A stretch of DNA of 64,000 bases from Pseudomonas alliivorans (GCF_017826695.1 NZ_JAFFZW010000002.1:248001-312000); one strand, 5' to 3'; counted from the stretch's first letter, positions 47,135 through 56,691 are shown. Numbers and translations: made by a program. Notes: generated from the sequence alone by a model not told the origin.

Positions 47135-47986
47135 ATGTACAAAGACTATCCCGCTGCCTATCAGGTGAGCAAAGGTGCCGCGCTGCAAGTGGATACGGCC
47201 TTTTACGAGCGCATACGCGCCAATATGCAGCAGCGCACGCTGATCGAGCAGTTCGAAATACCGATCCGCACAGGACGAGCCTGGAAGGTCAAGGCAGGGC
47301 AGGTGTTTCGCGTCACCACACCGGTCGGCCCGCAGGTGGGGGATTTCAACGTCTGGAATGCGGATGATCCCCGGGAGCGCATGTGGGCCGCGAGAACCCG
47401 TCAGCTGCAAGGCGCGCACGTCAGCACCCGCGACCGGCTCTGGTCGAATCTGCCATTTCTGCGGCCGATGGTCACCATCACCGACGACAGCCTGGCCAGT
47501 TACGGCATCGACGAGCATGGTGGACGCCTGCACGACCTGCTGGGCACGCGTTGCGACCCATACGTCAACAAGATGCTGACTGGCGAGGACTTTCATCACC
47601 ATTGCCATTCGAACCTGACGCGGGCGGTCTTGCCACACGGCCTGACCGAGTTCGATGTGCACGACGTGCTGAACATCTTTCAATGCACCGGGCTCAACCA
47701 TGACGACATGTACTTCATGAAAGCCTGCCCGGCACAGAAGGGTGATTACCTGGAATTCTTTGCCGAAATCGACCTGCTGTGTGCATTGTCGACGTGTCCG
47801 GGCGGCGATCTGTCGCTGCCGATGTGGGGGCCGGACGCTCAGGATCCTTTAAGTGTGTGCAGGCCGTTGGGTGTCGAGATCTATGCGTTGGAAGCGTCGC
47901 TGCTGGAGGGCTGGCAACCGCCGCAGCGCGCAGCGTATAACGGGCTGCATGGCCTGCAGATCGCCAAGGCCGAGTGGGAAATCTAG
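47135..47986 (+). CDS. DUF1989 (urea carboxylase-associated family) protein
   Basis: 283 residues. The DUF1989 pattern is seen in KVKAGQVFRVTTPVGPQVGD then FNVWNADDPRERMW, with HHHCHSNL and CTGLNHDDMYFM later. Related proteins accompany urea carboxylase/allophanate systems and some carry zinc, but no urea genes are here and the biochemical role is uncertain. The gene lies 71 bases after dnaE2 with its own ribosome site (GAGAGG), so it may or may not be co-transcribed with the SOS cassette. Confidence 0.8.
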   Translation: MYKDYPAAYQVSKGAALQVDTAFYERIRANMQQRTLIEQFEIPIRTGRAWKVKAGQVFRVTTPVGPQVGDFNVWNADDPRERMWAARTRQLQGAHVSTRDRLWSNLPFLRPMVTITDDSLASYGIDEHGGRLHDLLGTRCDPYVNKMLTGEDFHHHCHSNLTRAVLPHGLTEFDVHDVLNIFQCTGLNHDDMYFMKACPAQKGDYLEFFAEIDLLCALSTCPGGDLSLPMWGPDAQDPLSVCRPLGVEIYALEASLLEGWQPPQRAAYNGLHGLQIAKAEWEI

Positions 47987-48050
47987 ATTTCTGGCATCCT
48001 GGGCGGCGTCCTGTCTGATCACACGCCCCTCTGATGATGGATCGAGAGCT

Positions 48051-48075
48051 TGTGGGAGGCGGCTTGCCGGCGAGG
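48051..48075. repeat. Single Pseudomonas REP element
   Basis: TGTGGGAGGCGGCTTGCCGG followed by CGAGG matches the Pseudomonas REP consensus. It lies between the convergent DUF1989 and CorA-like genes and is related to the pair at 5497-5580. Confidence 0.75.
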
Positions 48076-48129
48076 CGATCCATCAAACGACCTGCAGGTA
48101 ACCGGCATGCCGCGCTCGGCGACATTTCA

Positions 48130-49059
48130 TCACGCCGAGCGCGCCATCCTGCGCAACCCCCAGATCATCGCCGCCCCCATGCCGAGCATGGCCACCAGCA
48201 ACGCGGGATAGCTGACCCACCAGTTGAGCGGGGCGGTCATCATGCTGAATTCCGACATGCCACCAATCCCGGCAATCAGGTTCAGCGGCAGAAACACCAC
48301 ATTGATCAGGGTGAGCTTGCGCAGCAGGTTGTTGGTGCTGTTGTTGACCAAATTGCCTCGCGCATCCATCAGCCCGGCAAAGACCGTTGAATAGATCTCC
48401 GCCTGTTTGTAGCACTGGTCATTCTCGATAATCATGTCGTCGATCAGCGCCAGGCTGGCGTTGCCATACGGTTTGCCTTGCGCATGATTGCGCAGACGGG
48501 TCAGGACAGCGCCGTTGCTGTGAATCGCGTTGATGTAATACACCAGGCTTTCGCTGAGGTTGAACATCTGCAGCAGATGGCGATTTTCCAATGACGAATT
48601 GAATTTCTGTTGCAGTTCGCGAGCCACCATCTTGATCACTTTCAGATGGCCCAGATAGTGATGGATGTTGTTGAACAGCATCTCCAGCAGAATATCCAAG
48701 GGCTGCTCAAGTGGGCGCTGCGTCAACAGTGACGTCAGCGGTTGATCGTCGTCGCAGATCAGCAACAATTGATCCTGCTTGAGCAAAACGCCGAATGACG
48801 AGACATCGAACGAAAAACTGTCCTTGCCCGAATAGTTTTCGGGCCGTTTCCAGATCAGAAACAGCGCATCGGGATGAAACTCGATACGGGAAATTTCGTC
48901 CGGGTCCAGTGCCGATGCCACGGCATGTTCATCCAGGTGAAAACGCTCGGCCAACAGCGTGCGTTCGCTGGCATCGGGCTTGCTGAACCACAGCACGTGT
49001 GCCGTCAGTGGGTCGCAGGCTTGCAGGCGGTTGGCGTCGAGTTTCAGGCCTTTTATCAT
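48130..49059 (-). CDS. CorA-family divalent cation transporter
   Basis: 309 residues: a long soluble N-terminal domain, helical stalk, and two C-terminal membrane helices. The pore signature after the first helix reads GIGGMSEF instead of the GMN of Mg-transporting CorA, a variant seen in zinc/other-metal members. The start is ATG 49059 (TTG 49065 is upstream in frame). It begins six bases after the RimK-like gene on the same strand, so the two are probably one operon; why a metal channel accompanies a peptide ligase is open. Confidence 0.83.
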   Translation of the reverse strand: MIKGLKLDANRLQACDPLTAHVLWFSKPDASERTLLAERFHLDEHAVASALDPDEISRIEFHPDALFLIWKRPENYSGKDSFSFDVSSFGVLLKQDQLLLICDDDQPLTSLLTQRPLEQPLDILLEMLFNNIHHYLGHLKVIKMVARELQQKFNSSLENRHLLQMFNLSESLVYYINAIHSNGAVLTRLRNHAQGKPYGNASLALIDDMIIENDQCYKQAEIYSTVFAGLMDARGNLVNNSTNNLLRKLTLINVVFLPLNLIAGIGGMSEFSMMTAPLNWWVSYPALLVAMLGMGAAMIWGLRRMARSA

Positions 49060-49065
49060 TGGCAA

Positions 49066-50631
49066 CTACCAGGCCTGGCCAAGACGTTTTATATCCAGGC
49101 GCCGAATGAACTCTTCCAGTATCAGACCGTACAAATCGTCCTGCAGGTAGGCATCTTCAATACCGGCGTCCAGGTTGGGGTTATCGTTGACCTCAATCAC
49201 CACCACTTTGTCGCCAGACTGTTTCAGGTCAACACCGTACAGTCCGTCGCCAATCAGGTTGGCGGTCTTGAGTGCGAGTTCAACCACCGTTTTCGGCGCT
49301 TCATGAACCGCCAGGGTGCGGCATTCGCCGTTGATTTGCGCACCGACGGCCTTGTGGTTGTAAATCTGCCAGTGCCCCTTGGACATGAAGTACTGGCAGG
49401 CAAAGATCGGCTTGCGGTTGAGGATGCCGATGCGCCAGTCGTACTCGGTATAGAAGAATTCCTGTGCCAGCAGCAGTACCGAATGTTCGAAAAGTTGTGC
49501 AGTGGCTGTATGCATTTCTTCGGCTGTGCCGACTTTGATCACGCCACGCGAAAAACAGCCGTCAGGAATCTTCAGTACCAACGGGAAGCCCAGCCATCGG
49601 GCGACGTTCTCAAGTTCTTCAGGGCGGTCCTTGTAGAGAATTTCGGTACGCGGCATGCCCAGGCCATGGCTTTTGAGCAGGTCGGACAGGTACACCTTGT
49701 TGGTGCAGCGCAGAATGGACGTCGAATCGTCCATGACCACCAGCCCCTCGCTTTCAGCCTTCTTGGAGAAACGATAGGTGTGGTTGTCGACACTGGTGGT
49801 CTCGCGGATCAGCAGCGCGTCGTATTCGGCGAGTCGCGCGTAATCCTTCTTCTCGATCAACTCGACATCGATCCCCAGGCGTTGGCCGACGCGAATGAAA
49901 TTGTTCAGGGCCGCTGCGTTGGAAGGTGGCAGTTGCTCCTGCGGGTCATGCAGGATCGCCAGGTCGTAACGGGCCAGACGGCGTGAACCGGGCTGACGCC
50001 AGACTTTGCGACTGAAGCCATCCAGCGCAAGCGCGAACTCGTCCTGCTGATCATCACGCAAACGGGGCAGGGCACCTGACTTGATGCCTGCGATGTGCCA
50101 GTTTTCGCGCTTGCGGAATTCAACCAGCAGGATCGGACAAGGAAACGCTTCGAATAACTGGCGCGCCAGATCGTTCAAGGGCGCACGTGTTGTCTGACCG
50201 AAGTAAAGCGTCAGGGTAAAGCCTTCGGTATCGTCATACGGATGATCCTGAAGTGCGGTTTCCAACACTTTATCCAAATCATCCAGTGCCAGTCCATACA
50301 ATGATTTTCGTGTCAGTTCGCTGATGGTGCGCACGGAAGGAATGACAGAGTGCTGACGCGCTTCGGCCAGCAGCGAACAGTAATAACCGTGGCCCAGGTA
50401 CTTATAGCTGCGGCATAGATTGATGACCTGCACGCGCTTGCCAACTGTAGCTTCCAGCGGGTTTTCCAGATAATTCTGCGCGGTCATCAGGTTTTCGCTG
50501 GGGAAGTAAGACGCCCAGTCTTCCAGGCGCTCGACAATAATGACCACTTGGCTTTGTACTGCAAACGGGACTGCGGGATAGGCACGTTTCGTTGTTGCTG
50601 AAACTGCACGTTGAGCCGATACTTCGTTCAT
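49066..50631 (-). CDS. RimK-like ATP-grasp ligase with RLAN-type N-terminal domain
   Basis: About 521 residues. The N-terminal ~220 residues (VVIIVERLEDWASYFPSENL, LCRSYKYLGHGYYCSLLAEA) fit the RLAN domain fused to RimK-like ligases. The C-terminal ATP-grasp part shows CTNKVYLSDLLKSHGLGMPR, FPLVLKIPDGCFSRGVIKVG and the metal-binding EVNDNPNLD near its end. ATP-grasp ligases form amide bonds through acyl phosphates; RimK itself adds glutamates to ribosomal protein S6. The ATG at 50631 has AGGTGA just upstream; ATGs at 50652 and 50694 lack one. It is divergent from a GNAT/peptidase fusion gene. Confidence 0.85.
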   Translation of the reverse strand: MNEVSAQRAVSATTKRAYPAVPFAVQSQVVIIVERLEDWASYFPSENLMTAQNYLENPLEATVGKRVQVINLCRSYKYLGHGYYCSLLAEARQHSVIPSVRTISELTRKSLYGLALDDLDKVLETALQDHPYDDTEGFTLTLYFGQTTRAPLNDLARQLFEAFPCPILLVEFRKRENWHIAGIKSGALPRLRDDQQDEFALALDGFSRKVWRQPGSRRLARYDLAILHDPQEQLPPSNAAALNNFIRVGQRLGIDVELIEKKDYARLAEYDALLIRETTSVDNHTYRFSKKAESEGLVVMDDSTSILRCTNKVYLSDLLKSHGLGMPRTEILYKDRPEELENVARWLGFPLVLKIPDGCFSRGVIKVGTAEEMHTATAQLFEHSVLLLAQEFFYTEYDWRIGILNRKPIFACQYFMSKGHWQIYNHKAVGAQINGECRTLAVHEAPKTVVELALKTANLIGDGLYGVDLKQSGDKVVVIEVNDNPNLDAGIEDAYLQDDLYGLILEEFIRRLDIKRLGQAW

Positions 50632-50744
50632 CTTCACCTGCGCCGCTGACATGTGTAATCGATCCGATGGGAAACAGTCCTTTCTATTAAGCATGGGCTT
50701 ATTGAAATGTCCCGTTTCGTTACGCAACTTTTACGGCGGTGAAG

Positions 50745-51872
50745 ATGGACTTTATATTTCGCAATGCAGTGGAATCCGATGTCGAGGATTTGCTGTTTCT
50801 GGAGAGCCGGTGCTTCGAAGGGGACCGGCTGACGGCACGCAGCTTCAACTGGATGATCCGTCGGGCCAACGCTTGTCTGATCGTCGCCGAGCGGGCCGGC
50901 CAGCTTACCGGTTACGCGCTGGTGCTGTTTCATCGGGGAACATCACTGGGCCGTCTGTACTCGCTGGCCATTGCCGAGGCGGCACGAGGACTGGGACTGG
51001 GCAGGCAGCTGTTGCAGCATGCCGAACAACGGGCAGTAGAGCGCGATTGCGCCTATCTGCGTCTGGAAGTGCGCCCCGACAACCTTGCAGCCATCGGTCT
51101 TTATGAGCGCAGCGGCTATCGACGCTTTGCTCAGGTCGACGATTACTATCAGGATCATGCCCCGGCGCTGCGTTATGAAAAACGCATTGTCGAGCATGCC
51201 CGGCATAATGGCCGCTCAGTGCCTTACTACCAGCAGACACTCGACTTCACCTGTGGCCCGGCTTGCCTGTTGATGGCCATGAAAGCCTTGCAGCCCGAGC
51301 GCTCGATGCTGCGTGCCGAGGAGTTGCAGATATGGCGTGAGGCAACCACCGTTTTCATGACCTCGGGCCACGGCGGCTGCAGTCCACAAGGGCTGGCGCT
51401 GGCAGCCTGGCGGCGAGGCTTCGCCGTGAAGCTGCTGGTGTCGATAGCCGGGCCGTTGTTTCTGAACGGTGTGCGAAACGATACCAAGAAACAGGTGGTG
51501 CGCCTGGTTCACGAACAGTTCTGCCGCGAGCTCGACGCTTCCGACGTCCAGACGCTGGCCAATCATGCCTTGAACCTGCCGCGTGTGCTGGCGGAAGGCG
51601 GCAGACCGCTGGTGCTGATCAGCAGCTATCGCCTGACGCGCTCCAAGGCTCCGCATTGGGTGATGGTGACTGACTGCGACGCCGATTTCGTCTACCTGCA
51701 TGACCCGGATATCGATCACAGCCTGCACCGTCAGGCCATCGATTGTCAGCATTTGCCGGTGAGCCACGCTGACTTCAATCGCATGAGTTGTTTTGGGACT
51801 GACAAGCTGCGGGCAGCAGTGATCGTTTATCCTTTGGCAGTTGGCGAAACTGATGATGTGCAGGTTTCATGA
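50745..51872 (+). CDS. GNAT acetyltransferase/C39-like peptidase fusion
   Basis: 375 residues joining two enzymes. Residues 1-150 are a GNAT domain with the acetyl-CoA loop RGLGLGRQLLQHAE (81-94). Residues 160-365 form a papain-like C39 peptidase domain: Cys170 in DFTCGPACLL, His304 in APHWVMVTD and Asp320 in VYLHDPDID are the likely catalytic triad. There is no signal peptide, so it is cytoplasmic. The ATG has GGTGA upstream in the same sequence context (GGTGAAGATG) as the divergent ligase gene. This pairing recurs in bacteria and was predicted to make or modify peptides. Confidence 0.87.
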   Translation: MDFIFRNAVESDVEDLLFLESRCFEGDRLTARSFNWMIRRANACLIVAERAGQLTGYALVLFHRGTSLGRLYSLAIAEAARGLGLGRQLLQHAEQRAVERDCAYLRLEVRPDNLAAIGLYERSGYRRFAQVDDYYQDHAPALRYEKRIVEHARHNGRSVPYYQQTLDFTCGPACLLMAMKALQPERSMLRAEELQIWREATTVFMTSGHGGCSPQGLALAAWRRGFAVKLLVSIAGPLFLNGVRNDTKKQVVRLVHEQFCRELDASDVQTLANHALNLPRVLAEGGRPLVLISSYRLTRSKAPHWVMVTDCDADFVYLHDPDIDHSLHRQAIDCQHLPVSHADFNRMSCFGTDKLRAAVIVYPLAVGETDDVQVS

Positions 51873-51962
51873 ACCGCTGTGGCTTTAATCCTGACGCGAG
51901 GCTAGTGTGTGCGCCGCAGCACTGGCGAAGGTCCATTGGCTGTTCATTCGGATTACGCACTC

Positions 51963-52862
51963 ATGAAAACCGTTTTTGCCACCTTGTGGACCTCGATCAT
52001 TGTCCTGAGTTTATCGGCCTGCATCAGCGCGCCTGTGCCGCTGACGACAGAGACCGCCGAGCGGCTTCGTCAGCAACCGCCAGTGCGTTTCCTGCTGTCA
52101 TTCGACGACGGCCCCAGCGCAACGACCTTCTACAACCCCACCGCAACCGTGCTCGACAGCCTGGCCGACAACCCGCTGGAACCGAACATCAAAGCAGTGT
52201 TTTTCGTGCAGACCGGCGCAACCGGGGCGGGCAACAGTGATGAGGGCAGGGCGCTGATGCACCGTGAACAGGCGGAAGGTCATGTGCTGGGCTTTCACAC
52301 CGCAACCCCGCACCACACCAACCATCGCTCGCTGACGTCAGAAGCGCTTCATCAGTCGCTGACCCAGGGCAGCGAGATCATCGAGTCGATCACCGAGACG
52401 CCGACCATCCTGCTGCGCCCGCCGTTCTGGAACTATGACAAACGCACCTTCGGCATTTATCAGCAGCACGGCCTGCATGTGCTGCTGACAGATCTGAGCG
52501 CCAATGACGGCAAAATCTGGGGTTACAACTTCAGCCTCAGACGCCGCTCGAACATGGTCAGCCAGCTGTCGGAGGTGCGCGAGCGCATCGCTGCGGGCGA
52601 GTTGCCCGCAGTCGATGGCGTGATTCCGGTGGTGGTGACCTTTCATGACCTGAACCGCTACACGGCGCGGCATGCGCGTGAGTACCTGCAGATTCTGGTC
52701 GACAGCGCCAACCAGACTGGCGTGCGACTGTCTGCCAAACCGTTCTACGACGACAGCGTGCAGTTGCAGCGCGCCGCGATGGCGCGCACCGTCAAGGACG
52801 CGGACGAACCAGTGAAGCTGCCGGGCCTGTGGAACTGGATCTGGGATCACAACGCTGACTGA
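51963..52862 (+). CDS. Lipoprotein polysaccharide deacetylase (NodB-like)
   Basis: 299 residues. The signal peptide ends in LSAC (Cys near residue 20), so it is lipid-anchored. The NodB fold shows the metal/base motif LLSFDDGPSATTF, then GFHTATPHHTNHRSL (the usual H-S/T-x-x-H pattern), RPPFWNYD and TFHDLNRY. Such enzymes remove N- or O-acetyl groups from glycans. It follows the GNAT/peptidase gene by 90 bases on the same strand and may be co-transcribed, but functional linkage is not established. Confidence 0.83.
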   Translation: MKTVFATLWTSIIVLSLSACISAPVPLTTETAERLRQQPPVRFLLSFDDGPSATTFYNPTATVLDSLADNPLEPNIKAVFFVQTGATGAGNSDEGRALMHREQAEGHVLGFHTATPHHTNHRSLTSEALHQSLTQGSEIIESITETPTILLRPPFWNYDKRTFGIYQQHGLHVLLTDLSANDGKIWGYNFSLRRRSNMVSQLSEVRERIAAGELPAVDGVIPVVVTFHDLNRYTARHAREYLQILVDSANQTGVRLSAKPFYDDSVQLQRAAMARTVKDADEPVKLPGLWNWIWDHNAD

Positions 52863-52884
52863 GCCATTGTCGGTATCCCTCCGG

Positions 52885-52908
52885 GTCAGAGACCTCTTCG
52901 TCTCTGAC
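52885..52908 (+). terminator. Hairpin between convergent genes
   Basis: GTCAGAGAC pairs perfectly with GTCTCTGAC around CTCTTC. There is no T-run, so termination efficiency is uncertain. Confidence 0.55.
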
Positions 52909-53018
52909 TCAGCGCTGTCCGGCAGCAACTACAGAAGAAATCGTGCGTCTTAGTGGCTTGAGGGGTGTTTGAGAAAGGCGTTCGGCCCTTGCATCAAGGG
53001 CCGAGCCAGCATTGCAAT

Positions 53019-54278
53019 TCAGACCAGCGTGTTCTTGCGCACCTTGCCACCCTGAACAATCATCGCCAGTCGTTCGCCCTGACCGACCAGGCAGTGAATG
53101 TCGGTCAATGGATCGCCGTCCACTACCAGTACGTCAGCCATCGCGCCCTTTGCGATGCACCCCAGTTCGCCCTCACGCTGAAGAATCTGTGCTGCCACAT
53201 GGGTTGCGCTGCGCAATGCAGCCAGGTTGCCCAGCACTTCGGCGCGGATCTTCAGTTCGTGGGTCTGGTACTCATGCATTTCGCCCAGCAGATCCGAGCC
53301 ATAGCCCATCGGCACACCGGCCTCGGCGAACAGCACCAGCGCATTGCGCCCGGCCTGACGGACGTCCTCGATCTTGGCCACCGAATCCGGCGGCAGACCG
53401 AAGCGTTCGCCGTATTCGGCGAGCATTTCGTAAGTGACCTGGGTCGGAACGGCAAACGCGCCTTTTTCAGCCATCAGTCGTGCTGTATCAGCGTCCACCA
53501 GATTGCCGTGTTCAATGGTCCGCACGCCACACTCGATGGCCCGGCGAATGGCGCGGGCGGTATAAGCGTGGGCCATTACATAGGTGTTGGCCGCTGCCGC
53601 TTCGTCGACAATCGCGCGAATTTCAGCCTCGCTGTACTGGGTGTTGGCAATCGGGTCTGTAGGCGAAGACACACCACCCGAGGCCATGATCTTTATCTGG
53701 TTAGCCCCCTGCTGCAGCTCTTCGCGCACAGCCAGTCGCACGTTGTCGACACCGTCTACCACTCGGGCAATCGCACCGGCCCGGAAGCAGCATGAACAGG
53801 GCTCGTTGAGCAACAGTTCACCACGCGCGCGCATGTCGCCATGGCCGCCCGTCTGGGACAGCGCCTTGCCCGAGGCGAAGATTCTCGGTCCCGGAATCAG
53901 CCCCATCTGAATGGAACGTGCCAGCGCCCAGTCAGCGCCGCCTGCATCACGCACGGTAGTGAAGCCGCGGTCCAGCATCGCAGACAGAATCGGCAGCGCG
54001 CGGTACATGATGATTGCGTTGGGCTGCAGCGCATTCATGCCCAGGTTGGCGTTCGAGGCCAGCACGTGGACGTGGCAGTCAATCAGGCCCGGCATCAGGG
54101 TCTTGCCGCCCAGATCGATCACCTGATCGTTAGGACCGGCAGGCCCTCCTTCGGCGCGCACATCGACGATGCGCTCGCCCTGTATCACGATTTCCTGATC
54201 CGAAATCAGTTGTCCCAGTTCGAGGTCCAGAATGCGGCCGTTGCGCAGGATCAGACGTGGGGATTCAGCAGTACTCAT
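53019..54278 (-). CDS. Amidohydrolase family metal-dependent hydrolase
   Basis: 419 residues. The amidohydrolase barrel shows the metal-binding H-x-H in GLIDCHVHVLASN near residue 68, the probable carboxylated Lys in ANQIKIMASGGVSSP, then AHAYTARAIRRAIECG and IEHGNLVD, and the final Asp in MGYGSDLLGEMH. The family of this shape includes Xaa-Pro/Xaa-Arg dipeptidases and imidazolonepropionase-like enzymes, so an N-acyl or dipeptide substrate is likely. The start overlaps the stop of the transporter gene (ATGA), and the transporter probably imports its substrate. Confidence 0.87.
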   Translation of the reverse strand: MSTAESPRLILRNGRILDLELGQLISDQEIVIQGERIVDVRAEGGPAGPNDQVIDLGGKTLMPGLIDCHVHVLASNANLGMNALQPNAIIMYRALPILSAMLDRGFTTVRDAGGADWALARSIQMGLIPGPRIFASGKALSQTGGHGDMRARGELLLNEPCSCCFRAGAIARVVDGVDNVRLAVREELQQGANQIKIMASGGVSSPTDPIANTQYSEAEIRAIVDEAAAANTYVMAHAYTARAIRRAIECGVRTIEHGNLVDADTARLMAEKGAFAVPTQVTYEMLAEYGERFGLPPDSVAKIEDVRQAGRNALVLFAEAGVPMGYGSDLLGEMHEYQTHELKIRAEVLGNLAALRSATHVAAQILQREGELGCIAKGAMADVLVVDGDPLTDIHCLVGQGERLAMIVQGGKVRKNTLV

Positions 54279-55588
54279 TGATAGGCTCCAGTCAGTGGGC
54301 GATTTTTGGCAGCCGGCGCAGGGTCGCGATAAAGCATCGCGCCGATGCCGCTGACAATTGCCGCGAACATGAGGTAGAAGGCCGGCGCGAGATTGCTGCC
54401 GGTCGAGGCAATCAGCCAGGTGATGGTGAAGGTGGCGAAACCGCCGAAAAGGGTCACCGCGAAGTTGTAGGCAACCGACAGGCCGGTGGACAGAACGTGG
54501 GTCGGCAGCAACTCACCGAACGCAGCGAGAATCGAGCCGATGTAGCCGGAAATCAGCAGACCCAGCACCAGCTCGAAAATCAGCAGCGAGAACAGGCCAG
54601 GCATCTGGTTGATGAACAGGAACATCGGATAGGCACTGAAAAAGATCGCGATGGCCGAGCCCAGCAGCCAGGAGCGGTTGCCGCTGCGATCCGCCATGGC
54701 GCCCACCAGTGGTGTGGCAACGATCAATACCGCGCCACCCATCATGCCTGCGCTGAAGCCCATCCATGAGGGCAGGCCAAGCACGCGCTGGGCGTAGGAG
54801 GGAATGTAGAACAGGATTGCGTAGGTGCAGACGGTCCAGAGCACCACCAGCGAAAAACTGATCAGGGTCTGGCGCGGGTAGGTCTTGATGACTTCACGAA
54901 GCGGTGAATCGACCGGCTTGCTGGCGGTGTAGGCAGGTGTTTCGTCTACCCGGCTGCGAATGTAGAAACCCACCGGGCCGATCAGCGTGCCGATCAGGAA
55001 CGGTACGCGCCAGCCCCAGCTTTCCAGTTGTGCCTGGGTCAGGTAGCTGGACAGAATTGCACCCAGCGCCGAGCCGAGCAGCACGGCGACGCCGATACTG
55101 GCCTGAATCCAGCTGGAGTAGAACGCCTTGCGGCCCGCCGGCGCATGTTCGGTCAGAAACGCCGTGGCGCTGCCCATCTCGCCGCCAGCGGAAAAACCCT
55201 GCAGCAGGCGCGCCAGTACGATCAGTACCGGGGCCAGGTAGCCGATCTGCGCGAAGCTCGGCGTGAGGGCAATGATCAACGTCCCGAATGCCATGAGCAG
55301 GATGGTCAGCGACAATGCCGCCTTGCGCCCATGCTTGTCGCCGTAGATGCCCAGCACGATGCCGCCCACCGGACGCATGAAGAAGCCCACGCCAAAGGTG
55401 GCCAGTGCCAGCAGGTAGGACGTGAGTTCGCTGCCGGTGGGAAAGAAGACCTTGGCGATAATGACTGAGAAAAAGCTATAGACCGTGAAGTCGAACCACT
55501 CCAGGCCGTTGCCGATGACTGTGGCGGTGATGGCGCGGCGCGCCTGCCTGTTCTGCGGATGTGTGAGGGATTGTTGTAGTGTGCTCAC
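54275..55588 (-). CDS. MHS-family MFS transporter (proton symporter)
   Basis: 437 residues, 12 helices. The MHS subgroup hallmark is visible: IGNGLEWFDFTVYSFFSVII at the first helix and GIYGDKHGRKAALSLTILL in the loop, with LLQGFSAGGEMGSATAFLTE. Members carry organic acids, proline/betaine or shikimate. The start is a GTG with AGGAGC upstream. It forms an operon with the following amidohydrolase. Confidence 0.9.
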   Translation of the reverse strand: MSTLQQSLTHPQNRQARRAITATVIGNGLEWFDFTVYSFFSVIIAKVFFPTGSELTSYLLALATFGVGFFMRPVGGIVLGIYGDKHGRKAALSLTILLMAFGTLIIALTPSFAQIGYLAPVLIVLARLLQGFSAGGEMGSATAFLTEHAPAGRKAFYSSWIQASIGVAVLLGSALGAILSSYLTQAQLESWGWRVPFLIGTLIGPVGFYIRSRVDETPAYTASKPVDSPLREVIKTYPRQTLISFSLVVLWTVCTYAILFYIPSYAQRVLGLPSWMGFSAGMMGGAVLIVATPLVGAMADRSGNRSWLLGSAIAIFFSAYPMFLFINQMPGLFSLLIFELVLGLLISGYIGSILAAFGELLPTHVLSTGLSVAYNFAVTLFGGFATFTITWLIASTGSNLAPAFYLMFAAIVSGIGAMLYRDPAPAAKNRPLTGAYQ

Positions 55589-55776
55589 TTTTTAGCTCCT
55601 GCATGCAATACACGCAGGGAACGACCCTGCATTGATAAGGGGGCAGAGTCGGAAGGTGAAACAGAATCAGGTCTAGCGCCCGTTATGGTTGAGAGTAGGC
55701 CCATACCCGATTTGGAGAAAACGCTCTTTACGCAGGTTTGCATGCGCAGCGCGCATGCAATTGAGTCCTTGAAAAT

Positions 55777-56679
55777 TCAGGCCGTCGAACTGATTTCTTC
55801 GCTCAGCCATTTCTCGAAGGCACGCGCCGCGCGGCGCGGCATCTTGCCGCTGGGTGTCAGCAGGTAATAGCCGCCCACCGCGCCGACGCTTGTGCTGCAC
55901 GCAGGCACCAGCGCGCCGGAACGCACATGTCTGTCAATCATGGGCTGCCAGCCAAGCACGATGCCGTGACCTGACATTGCCAGATCCACCAGCACCGGAT
56001 ACAGGTTGACTGTCATGCGCTTGCGGATCAGCGAGGCATCCACGCCCTGACGGCCGAACCAGTCATTCCAGGACAGCCACTGACGCTGGCCGTCTTCCAG
56101 CATCAACAGGCAGTGATCGAGCAGTTGGGCGGGTTCGAGCAATTGGCCGTTCAGATAGTCCGGCGAGCAGTAGGCATTGACCGACTCGGCAAACAGTAAC
56201 CGGCTATCCAGCCCGGCAGGCGAGCTTTCACGCAGAAAATAAAGGGCCAGATCGAATTCGGCACGGATCAGGGAATCCAGCCCGTCGACGACGCGCAGCC
56301 GGATATCGACGCTGGGAAATTCATCGCGATAGCGACCCAGCAAAGGACCGAGCCATAAGGCCGCGACGCCGCTGGAACAGGCCAGTGTCAGTTGTTGCTC
56401 GCCGCTGTGAGTGATGACCTGCGCCGTGGCTTCTGCGCACAGGGTCAGCACACGATGAATCTGTTCGGCGTAAATCTGCCCGGCAACGGTCAGGTGGATG
56501 CGCTTGTGCTCGCGGCGAAACAGCGCTCGGCCCAGAAATTCTTCCAATTGCGCCACTTGCCGACTGATTGCGCTTTGCGTCAGGTGCAGTTCGATCGCGG
56601 CACGGGTAAAGCTGCCGTGGCGCACGGTGGCCTCGAAAGCGATCAGGTTCTGCAAGGGTGGCAGCGGTTCGATGCGCAT
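55777..56679 (-). CDS. LysR-family transcriptional regulator
   Basis: 300 residues. The N-terminal helix-turn-helix is FTRAAIELHLTQSAISRQVA near residues 24-43, followed by a LysR effector domain (LTLACSSGVAALWLGPLLGR). It resembles the GcvA-like branch. It lies 188 bases upstream of the amidohydrolase/MHS operon on the same strand, so control of that operon is possible. A second LysR gene lies just 12 bases upstream on the same strand. Confidence 0.9.
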   Translation of the reverse strand: MRIEPLPPLQNLIAFEATVRHGSFTRAAIELHLTQSAISRQVAQLEEFLGRALFRREHKRIHLTVAGQIYAEQIHRVLTLCAEATAQVITHSGEQQLTLACSSGVAALWLGPLLGRYRDEFPSVDIRLRVVDGLDSLIRAEFDLALYFLRESSPAGLDSRLLFAESVNAYCSPDYLNGQLLEPAQLLDHCLLMLEDGQRQWLSWNDWFGRQGVDASLIRKRMTVNLYPVLVDLAMSGHGIVLGWQPMIDRHVRSGALVPACSTSVGAVGGYYLLTPSGKMPRRAARAFEKWLSEEISSTA

Positions 56680-56691
56680 GAAGGCTCCGGA

